From Rhizobium freirei PRF 81 (GTDB lineage Bacteria > Pseudomonadota > Alphaproteobacteria > Rhizobiales > Rhizobiaceae): 64,000 bases of DNA. The notes under the pieces are model-generated. The model was not told where the DNA came from, made no database searches, and saw only the letters and a list, made by a program, of their open reading frames with translations. The translations under genes were made by a program, and so were the position numbers. This document shows, piece after piece, positions 18,235-25,124 of this stretch. Every line of letters starts with the position of its first letter. Within the stretch, counting starts at the first letter, position 1. The stretch is from assembly GCF_000359745.1 (NCBI RefSeq), contig NZ_AQHN01000055.1, positions 1 through 64,000 on the forward strand, in the 5' to 3' direction.

Positions 18235-19341
18235 ATGGCGCAGATCGACGAAAATCCGTTGGGCGCCGGTCTGCCGCTCGATCCCCTGCCCGGCCATTCC
18301 TCGCTCGGACGGCTGGAACGCGTGCTGCGTCGCGGCGAATTTGCCGTGACCGCCGAGCTCAATCCCCCCGACAGCGCCAACCCGGAAGATGTCTATGAGC
18401 GCGCCGCGATCTTCTCCGGCTGGGTCGACGGCATCAACGCGGTCGATGCGTCCGGCGCCAACTGCCATATGTCCTCCGTCGGCATCTGCGCGCTGCTGAC
18501 CCGCATGGGATATGCGCCGATCATGCAGATCTCCTGCCGCGACAGGAACCGCATCGCCATTCAGGGCGACGTGCTCGGCGCGGCTGCCATGGGTGTTTGC
18601 AATATCCTGTGCCTTACCGGCGATGGCGTTCAGGTTGGCGATCAGCCGGGGGCCAAGCCGGTTTTCGATCTCGACAGCATGTCGCTGCTCGAGACTGTGC
18701 GCACCATGCGCGACGAGGCGAAATTCCTGTCCGGCCGCAAGCTCACCTCGCCGCCAAAGGTCTTTCTCGGCGCGGCCATCAATCCCTTTGCGCCACCCCA
18801 CGACTTCCGGCCCTATCGGCTGGCGAAGAAGATCGAAGCCGGCGCGCAGTTCGTCCAAAGCCAATATTGCTACGACGTGCCGATGTTCCGGGAATACATG
18901 AAGAAGGTACGCGACCTCGGCCTGGCGGAGAAGTGCTTCATTCTTGTCGGCGTCGGCCCTCTGGCATCGGCGAGAACCGCGCGCTGGATGCGCTCGAACG
19001 TACCCGGAGTGCATATACCCGACGAGATTATCAGGCGGATCGAAGGCGCTGCCGACCAGAAGAAGGAAGGCAAGCAGCTCTGCATCGACATCATCAACGA
19101 GGTCAAGGAGATCGAAGGTGTTTCCGGCATTCACGTCATGGCCTACCGCCAGGAAGAATATGTCGCAGAAATAGTGCATGAATCGGGCGTGCTTCGCGGC
19201 CGCCGGCCATGGAAGCACGAAACCAGCCGCAGCGATGTGCTTGTCGCCGAGCGTCTGGGCCATATCCGCGAGGGTCAGGAGGAACGCCAGCAAGAAATGG
19301 CCGAGGCAGCCGCCCATCACCCGCAGCACAAGGCGAATTGA
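18235..19341 (+). CDS. Methylenetetrahydrofolate reductase, catalytic subunit
   Basis: A 368-residue TIM-barrel MTHFR interconverting methylene- and methyl-tetrahydrofolate. Family segments include FAVTAELNPPDSANPEDVYE at the N-terminus, ISCRDRNRIAIQGDVLGAAAMG, ILCLTGDGVQVGD, FLGAAINPFAPP and AGAQFVQSQYCYD. It is more diverged from housekeeping MetF than from the enzymes that pair with MTHFR_C proteins. The ATG at 18235 lies three bases after the partner stop; an in-frame TTG at 18232 is equally close. With the nearby betaine transporter and homocysteine methyltransferase it probably handles methyl groups from methylated amines. Redox partner and direction are inferred. Confidence 0.9.
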   Translation: MAQIDENPLGAGLPLDPLPGHSSLGRLERVLRRGEFAVTAELNPPDSANPEDVYERAAIFSGWVDGINAVDASGANCHMSSVGICALLTRMGYAPIMQISCRDRNRIAIQGDVLGAAAMGVCNILCLTGDGVQVGDQPGAKPVFDLDSMSLLETVRTMRDEAKFLSGRKLTSPPKVFLGAAINPFAPPHDFRPYRLAKKIEAGAQFVQSQYCYDVPMFREYMKKVRDLGLAEKCFILVGVGPLASARTARWMRSNVPGVHIPDEIIRRIEGAADQKKEGKQLCIDIINEVKEIEGVSGIHVMAYRQEEYVAEIVHESGVLRGRRPWKHETSRSDVLVAERLGHIREGQEERQQEMAEAAAHHPQHKAN

Positions 19342-19527
19342 AAATCGAAAGACTTAGGCCGCACTGCAGCAAGCATGTGCGTTCGAACAGGCCTCGCCTC
19401 AGTAAAGGCAAGGGCTGATCAACTGTTGGCCCAATACACGCATCGCCGCTTTGCGCGGGCTACCGCCGACACAAGGAACGGCATCAGACATCACGGTCGA
19501 TGCAAATAGCGGGCGATCGTCCGCGGC

Positions 19528-20427
19528 TCAGGCCGCCATTTTGCGACCGATCTCGACAAACGCCTGACGGATGCTGTCGGCCACCGCCTTCATCGGCCCC
19601 GTCATCTGCGATGCCGTCAGAAGGCGAATGTCGAAGGAGGTCAGTTCCGGCAATCCCTCGTTCGGTCCGAGGATCTCCATATCCTCGGTAATATAGGAGC
19701 GCGGGAACGGCGCGACGGCAAGATCAGAGACGATCGCGGCGCGCTGCGCCATCGTATGGGCACTGAGATAGGAAACGCGATAGGCCCGCTTCTGCCGTTC
19801 CAATTGCGCCATGGCCTCGGAGCGCCAGATGCAGCCCTCCTCCCAAATGGAGATCGGCAGCGGGTCCCGACGATAGGCGGTGCCGCACTTGGCGCCGGCC
19901 CAAACGAGACGCTCGGTATAGATGACTTCGCCTTCCGTCGGGAACGGTCGCGTCGCGCAATTGATCAGCGCCAGGTCAAGCCGCTGCTCCTCGATGCGCT
20001 TCTTCAGCTGGATGCTCATGTCCACGACGACATCGACCATGATGCCGGGATAGCTTTCCGAGAAACCCTTCAGGACGGTCGGCAGCAGGCGCTCGCCGAT
20101 ATCGTCAGGCGCACCGAGCCGCACCACACCGCTGAGTTCGGGCATGATGAATCGCGATACCGCCTCGTTGGAGAGTGCCAGTATGTTGCGGGCATAGGAA
20201 AGCAGCATCTCGCCATGTTGCGTCAGGCTCACCGAGCGGGCGTCGCGCAGGAACAATATGACACCGAGCTGCTCTTCCAGCTTCTTGATCTGCATCGAAA
20301 CGGCAGATGGTGTCCTGAAGACCGCATCGGCGGCGGTGGAGAAATTGCCGGTCTCGGCGATGGCAACAAAGGTGCGCAGAACTTCATTGTCAAGCAACGG
20401 TATGGGCCGACGGAGCGAAGCGGTCAT
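19528..20427 (-). CDS. LysR-family transcriptional regulator (VtlR-like)
   Basis: A 299-residue LysR protein. The winged HTH is at about residues 10-70 (LLDNEVLRTFVAIAETGNFS, then AADAVFRTPSAVSMQIKKLE) and the effector domain follows (VVRLGAPDDIGERLLPTVL). The start at 20427 places the HTH at the usual position, with AAAGG upstream; a 36-codon longer frame is open but unlikely. It is divergent from two small genes, one of DUF1127 type. In Brucella and Agrobacterium the LysR protein VtlR activates small DUF1127 genes and an AbcR RNA, and this protein resembles that subgroup from memory. The assignment to VtlR is tentative. Confidence 0.85.
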   Translation of the reverse strand: MTASLRRPIPLLDNEVLRTFVAIAETGNFSTAADAVFRTPSAVSMQIKKLEEQLGVILFLRDARSVSLTQHGEMLLSYARNILALSNEAVSRFIMPELSGVVRLGAPDDIGERLLPTVLKGFSESYPGIMVDVVVDMSIQLKKRIEEQRLDLALINCATRPFPTEGEVIYTERLVWAGAKCGTAYRRDPLPISIWEEGCIWRSEAMAQLERQKRAYRVSYLSAHTMAQRAAIVSDLAVAPFPRSYITEDMEILGPNEGLPELTSFDIRLLTASQMTGPMKAVADSIRQAFVEIGRKMAA

Positions 20428-20547
20428 ATCGAAACCTTTCAATTTTTCTGATTTTAAACACCATATCATTTCATTTGTCTGAATGTCAATGAACCACCAT
20501 ATTAGACGCAGTGAAATTGATACAGGCAGCCGCAAAGGAGCAAAACC

Positions 20548-20793
20548 ATGGCTGACACAGCATTCGGCGAAACCTCCCGCCTTCTGAATCTACTCCATGT
20601 CAGGAGAGTTCAGCGGACGGCGCAGCACACGCTCGATGAGATCGCGACACGCTTTCCCGCCCATCTGATTGACGACGTAAACGCGCGCGGTCTCCCGCCG
20701 GATCGCACTCTCTCCGCTCTCGAGCGAAAATCCGGCAAAGTGCGATCGTTCAAGAATCCTAATGACAGCTATAAGATCTATTCGTTTGATTGA
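20548..20793 (+). CDS. Small hypothetical protein, 81 residues
   Basis: Begins MADTAFGETSRLLNLLHVRR; basic, no membrane helix. I do not recognise a family. AAGGAG lies eight bases before the ATG. It is divergent from the LysR gene and is followed after 73 bases by a DUF1127 gene, so it may be a LysR target. Confidence 0.6.
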   Translation: MADTAFGETSRLLNLLHVRRVQRTAQHTLDEIATRFPAHLIDDVNARGLPPDRTLSALERKSGKVRSFKNPNDSYKIYSFD

Positions 20794-20866
20794 TGGGCAG
20801 GCCGGGTTCATATTGCCCTTAATGGTCGCGACCCTTTGAGTATCCAACACTGAAAGGAACCAGAAA

Positions 20867-21073
20867 ATGACAGCAATCACTTACAGACACACTGGCAGGA
20901 CGCGGGGATCGTTTCCGTCCGGTGCTAGCTTGATGCCCTTTTTATCTCGCGTTGCTCATCGCTGGCAGCAATGGCGTTCGCTGCGTGAGCTTGAGTCCCT
21001 GTCCGACGATGTACGCAAGGACCTGGGCTGGCCGGCCGCGGATGAACCCAAGAATCCGAAGGCCATTCGATGA
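20867..21073 (+). CDS. DUF1127 small protein
   Basis: 68 residues with the YjiS/DUF1127 core WRSLRELESLSDDVRKDLGW at about residues 38-57, preceded by a basic segment. AAAGGAAC lies before the ATG. DUF1127 proteins of Agrobacterium have been linked to phosphate and carbon metabolism and RNA binding, and several depend on a VtlR-type LysR regulator. It sits second in a short unit divergent from such a LysR gene and is followed by a terminator. Confidence 0.85.
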   Translation: MTAITYRHTGRTRGSFPSGASLMPFLSRVAHRWQQWRSLRELESLSDDVRKDLGWPAADEPKNPKAIR

Positions 21074-21096
21074 TCGAACAAGACAGTAAATATCTG

Positions 21097-21130
21097 AGGC
21101 GACGCTCAACCCCAACGAGTGTCGCCTTTT
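21097..21130 (+). terminator. Terminator after the DUF1127 gene
   Basis: AGGCGACGCTC / GAGTGTCGCCT hairpin (one G-U pair) with a nine-base loop, followed by TTTT. Confidence 0.8.
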
Positions 21131-21361
21131 GAACATTTGTGCATCCGTGAGCGTCCTCCGGATTAATCCTGAGAATTAGCCACATATATATTTAGCTTCT
21201 CAGGCAAATTGCCCGCCTTTCTCCAGCTTCCCTTCTCCAGCGCCGCATTTTCCTTAGTAAACGCAAATATTCCTTTGCGGCCGCGATTATCTATGCCAAT
21301 GTCGCTAACAGACCATCCAGCCGCCGTATTTGACGCAAGGAATACACAATGGTCCTAGAGG

Positions 21362-22396
21362 ATGGATTTTCACGATATGAGCAAGACTCCGATTAAGACG
21401 CGTTCCCTGGTTTTCTTCCTCGTTCCACACTTCACCATGCTGCCGTTTTCCGCCGCAGTGGAGACGCTGCGAATAGCCAACCGCATGCTGGGCTACCCCG
21501 CCTATACATGGCGGCTTGCCTCGACGGACGGCCAGAAGGTCTATTCTTCCAGCGGCATCGGGCTGGAGGTCAACTCGGCGCTCGCCGACGAGCGGCGCTA
21601 TCTTGGTGGGGAAAACCGGCCGAACATGGTGCTCGTCTGTTCCGGCATCTATGTCGAGGAGTTTAACAACAAATCGGTCAATGCGTGGCTGCGCGAAACC
21701 TATAATCGCGGCGTCGCCGTCGGCAGCCTCTGTACGGGCGCGCATGTGCTTGCCCAGGCGGGTCTGCTGAACGGCAAGCGCTGCGCGATCCATTGGGAAA
21801 ACCTGCCGGGCTTCTCCGAGACCTTCCCGCAGGCCGAGGTCTACGCCGATCTCTACGAGGTCGACAGCAATCTCTATACATGCGCCGGCGGCACGGCCTC
21901 GCTCGACATGATGCTGAACCTCATCGGCCAGGATTTCGGCGAGAACCTCGTCAATCGCGTCTGCGAGCAGCAGCTGACCGATCGCGTCCGCAGCCCGCAC
22001 GACCGCCAGCGCCTGCCGCTGCGCGCCCGCCTGGGCGTCCAGAACGCCAAGGTGCTGTCGATCATCGAATTGATGGAAAGCAACCTCGCCGAACCGCTGT
22101 CGCTGCTGGAGATCGCCGATGACGCCGGCCTCTCGCGCCGGCAGATCGAACGGCTCTTCCGTCAGGAGATGGGACGCTCGCCGGCGCGCTACTATCTCGA
22201 AATCCGGCTGGATCGCGCCCGGCACCTGCTCGTGCAGTCCTCCATGCCGGTCGTGGAAGTGGCGGTTGCCTGCGGCTTCGTATCCGCCTCGCACTTTTCC
22301 AAGTGTTATCGCGAACTCTACAACCGCTCGCCGCAGCAGGAGCGCGCCGAGCGCAAGCTGACCATGTCGACCAACCGCACCGGTATCGTCGTGTGA
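21362..22396 (+). CDS. GlxA/GbdR-type AraC-family transcriptional activator
   Basis: A 344-residue regulator with an N-terminal DJ-1/PfpI-like domain (residues about 12-190, including VAVGSLCTGAHVLAQAGLL and CAIHWENLPGF) and a C-terminal AraC HTH pair (about 225-325, LLEIADDAGLSRRQIERLF and VEVAVACGFVSASHFSKCYR). This architecture and sequence are those of GbdR and relatives that sense glycine betaine or dimethylglycine and activate betaine catabolism. The nearby betaine transporter, bmt and MTHFR genes fit. The start is the ATG at 21362; an ATG at 21377 is possible and neither has an ideal ribosome binding site. The 289 bases before it hold the DUF1127 terminator and AT-rich promoter-like sequence. 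Confidence 0.85.
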   Translation: MDFHDMSKTPIKTRSLVFFLVPHFTMLPFSAAVETLRIANRMLGYPAYTWRLASTDGQKVYSSSGIGLEVNSALADERRYLGGENRPNMVLVCSGIYVEEFNNKSVNAWLRETYNRGVAVGSLCTGAHVLAQAGLLNGKRCAIHWENLPGFSETFPQAEVYADLYEVDSNLYTCAGGTASLDMMLNLIGQDFGENLVNRVCEQQLTDRVRSPHDRQRLPLRARLGVQNAKVLSIIELMESNLAEPLSLLEIADDAGLSRRQIERLFRQEMGRSPARYYLEIRLDRARHLLVQSSMPVVEVAVACGFVSASHFSKCYRELYNRSPQQERAERKLTMSTNRTGIVV

Positions 22397-22433
22397 ACGA
22401 CCTTAATCCGGATCAGCCAACTACATCGGCGGT

Positions 22434-23765
22434 CTATTCGGCCGCCTGTTCCGTCATCTTGTAGTCGGAATAGACCTGGTTGCGGCCGTTATGCTTGGCC
22501 ATATAGAGAAACTGATCGGCGGCATTAAGATAATTGTCGAAGGATTCGTAACCGCCGATCTCGGCGACGCCAATGGAAACGGTAACCGACAGTTCTTCGT
22601 CGTCGGCGTGCACTTTTAGACTGGCCAGACTGAGACGAACTTCATCGCACAATGCCGTCGCCGCGCGCGAATTCATCTCGGTGAAGAGAATGGCAAACTC
22701 CTCACCGCCCAGGCGGGACAGCAGGTTGCCGGTACCTTCGAAAAGAGATTGAAGCCGGCCGGCAACGGCCTTCAGCACCTGGTCTCCGATCTCGTGACCA
22801 TAGGTGTCGTTCAAATTCTTGAAATGATCGATGTCGAGGATGGCGACCGAACCAGGTCGCTGTTGGCGCAGGCACTCGTTCACGAGCTTAGGCCCGTGGT
22901 CATAGAAATAGCGCCGGTTATAGAGACCCGTCAGATAGTCGCTCGCTGCCGCCGCGCGCAATTGCTTCAACTGCGTCAGCGTCTCGACATTCAAGGCGAT
23001 GCGGCACTGCAATTCTTCCGGAACATAGGGCCGATAGATGAAATCGCTGGCACCGGCCTTCAGGAACGTCGCAGACAGCAAGCGGTCGTTCGAGGAGGAA
23101 ACACCGATGATGCGCATCCGGTCGGACCCATGACAATGACGGATGCGGCGGGTCAGCTCGTGGCCATTCATATCGGGCATGTTGTAGTCGGTCACGACGA
23201 CTTCGATGTCATCGAATTGATCGATCATCGCCAGCGCTTCGACACCCGTGCTGGCTTCGGCAACCTTGTACTGTTGCGCAAGCAGCAAATCCGTCAGCAT
23301 TTTGCGCGCGGACGGCAGGTCGTCCACAACCAGCACGCGCGTCGCGCGGTTGGCAATGGCACGCTGGACGGCGGAGACGAGATTGTCGAGCGCAAACTCG
23401 CTGTCCTTAAGCACATAGTCGACGACGCGGCGCACCATGATGCGATTGCGCGTCGCGATGTCGAAGGATGCGGTGAAAACAATGGTCGGGATATTGTGGG
23501 CGACGGCAACATCCAACGCCTCACCGTGGGCGGCATCCGGCAGGTTTAGATCGATCACCGCCATGGTGAAACCGCGATCCCCATTCTCCAGCACCTCGTT
23601 AAGCGCCTTCAACGAGGAGCAGTGGGTCACGGCAAGGCCGAGCTCGGTTTCGAACCGGTGGGACAACACGGCCGAAAACATGCGCGAATCCTCCACCAGA
23701 AGTATCTTCTGGCCGCCATTGCGATAGCCTGCGCCGTCGCCGAGGGATCCCGCATGCAGTACCAT
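22434..23765 (-). CDS. PleD-like response regulator: REC-REC-GGDEF diguanylate cyclase
   Basis: A 443-residue protein. REC1 covers about residues 20-135 (ILLVEDSRMF, phospho-acceptor Asp in AVIDLNLP). REC2 covers about 140-265 (VLVVDDLPSA, Asp in VTDYNMPDMNG; the usual switch Lys is Arg in YRPY). The GGDEF domain covers about 270-430 with DYLTGLYNRR, LDIDHFKNLND and an intact active site LGGEEFA. The RxxD product-inhibition site is missing (GTGN at that position), so feedback by c-di-GMP is unlikely through this route. The start at 23765 has AAGGGA just upstream and removes an unconserved 25-residue lead. It follows the paralogous double-receiver gene on the same strand. Confidence 0.92.
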   Translation of the reverse strand: MVLHAGSLGDGAGYRNGGQKILLVEDSRMFSAVLSHRFETELGLAVTHCSSLKALNEVLENGDRGFTMAVIDLNLPDAAHGEALDVAVAHNIPTIVFTASFDIATRNRIMVRRVVDYVLKDSEFALDNLVSAVQRAIANRATRVLVVDDLPSARKMLTDLLLAQQYKVAEASTGVEALAMIDQFDDIEVVVTDYNMPDMNGHELTRRIRHCHGSDRMRIIGVSSSNDRLLSATFLKAGASDFIYRPYVPEELQCRIALNVETLTQLKQLRAAAASDYLTGLYNRRYFYDHGPKLVNECLRQQRPGSVAILDIDHFKNLNDTYGHEIGDQVLKAVAGRLQSLFEGTGNLLSRLGGEEFAILFTEMNSRAATALCDEVRLSLASLKVHADDEELSVTVSIGVAEIGGYESFDNYLNAADQFLYMAKHNGRNQVYSDYKMTEQAAE

Positions 23766-23951
23766 TTCCCTTAAATTCCTCCCATGCCTTCCGGCATATG
23801 AATTTTCAGTCAATCGCAGGTCTGCCAAACCATCTTCCATCTATCCTGAACAGGATTCGTGAAAAAATTGGAACCACTGATTGCAGACATTCACAAAAAA
23901 ATGAATCTTCCTCACATTTTATCGGATTTTTGTCGCCCGCTACACCTTGTT

Positions 23952-24782
23952 TCAGGCGGTTTCGGTGACACGACGTGCCAGTCGGATCTGCAGCAGCGTA
24001 TCCAGGTTTTGATTCACGCGGCAGTAGAATTCTTCGTCGATGAACGGCCGCAGGATGAAATCGTTGCCGCCGGCCTTGAGAAAACGTGCCGACAGAAGCC
24101 GGTTGTTGGATGAAGAAACGCCGATGATGCGCAACTCATGCGAGCCGGTCGTCGCGCGGATGCGCCGGGTCAGATCGAAGCCGTCCATATCGGGCATATT
24201 GTAGTCGGTGATCATGAGGCCAATATCCGGATTGGCTCTCAAGAGCTCCAGGGCCTTGGAGCCGCTCTCCGCAACGCTGACGCGGAAGTTGTAGCGCTTC
24301 AGCCGGCTGGACAGCAGCGCACGCGCCGTCGCACTGTCGTCGACGATGAGGACGTGGTGGCGATGGTTGGTCAGAAAGCGGCAGATCGATTCCGCCAGCA
24401 TGTCGACGGCGAATACGTTGTCCTTGAGGATATAATCCACCACATCCTTGGCGATCAGCTCGTCGCGCGTGCCTTCCAGAAAGGTTCCCGTGAAGGCGAT
24501 CGTCGGAATGCTGAGATCGAGCAGATAGGTCAGAGCCTCGCCCTTTTCGGCGCCCGGCAGATTCATGTTCGAAATCGCCAGCTTGATCGGCTCCGATGAC
24601 TTGTCATAGGCAAGCTGCAATTCATCGAAGTTGCGGCAGATTTCGACGTCGATGTCCAGAAGCTCCTTCATCCTGGCTCGGATCATCGAAGTAAAGAGAT
24701 TGGAATCCTCCACAAGAAGAATGCGCGACCCGGCAAGCGACGCACCAGAATACTGCATTCCCGAAACACCTAGAAATGACAT
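23952..24782 (-). CDS. Double-receiver response regulator without output domain
   Basis: 276 residues with two REC domains strongly similar to those of the PleD-like protein next door. REC1 (about 20-135) has the acidic pocket ILLVEDSN, but the phospho-acceptor position reads AISNMNLP, an Asn for Asp change, so it should not be phosphorylated normally. REC2 (about 142-265) is intact at the Asp (ITDYNMPDMDG) but again has Arg in place of the switch Lys (LRPF). No DNA-binding or enzymatic domain follows. It may act as a phosphate sink or dimerise with the neighbour. The two genes are 186 bases apart and look like a duplication. The start may be the ATG at 24758. Confidence 0.88.
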   Translation of the reverse strand: MSFLGVSGMQYSGASLAGSRILLVEDSNLFTSMIRARMKELLDIDVEICRNFDELQLAYDKSSEPIKLAISNMNLPGAEKGEALTYLLDLSIPTIAFTGTFLEGTRDELIAKDVVDYILKDNVFAVDMLAESICRFLTNHRHHVLIVDDSATARALLSSRLKRYNFRVSVAESGSKALELLRANPDIGLMITDYNMPDMDGFDLTRRIRATTGSHELRIIGVSSSNNRLLSARFLKAGGNDFILRPFIDEEFYCRVNQNLDTLLQIRLARRVTETA

Positions 24783-24922
24783 AGTAAAAAACCTGTTTTG
24801 AAAATTATCCCTCTATAGTTTTTCTAGAACGAAAGCCTTTGAATATTTGTTAAATCGACTGGTTTCCCGAAAATGAAGGAAAAGGGGCACCCAAGGCGTG
24901 CCTGTTGCCAAGCGCGCGCCGT

Positions 24923-25025
24923 CTAGAGCACTTCCAGGAAAAGTGCGCAGCGGTTTTCCGTCCGGAATGCGTAAGAAAACAAGAAGATAGAGCGTTTCCG
25001 CGATTCAAAGAAAAGCGGAAACGCT
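24923..25025. repeat. Rhizobial intergenic mosaic-type repeat
   Basis: About 103 bases starting CTAGAGCACTTCCAGGAAAA and ending in a perfect 11-base hairpin AGCGTTTCCGC / GCGGAAACGCT (24991-25025). A second palindrome surrounds CGGTTTTCCGTCCGGA. I recognise this sequence type as a common dispersed intergenic element of rhizobia (RIME-like); only one copy is in this window. It lies between the response regulator promoter and the MscS gene end. Confidence 0.75.
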
Positions 25026-25124
25026 AGCCTCGGGAAACCGAGCCGCATGCAACCTCATGAATTCCTCAGGCTGGATGCCTGATGACGCCCTGCTGGGCTC
25101 GCAGCGTCTCGCTCGCCGGTCGCG

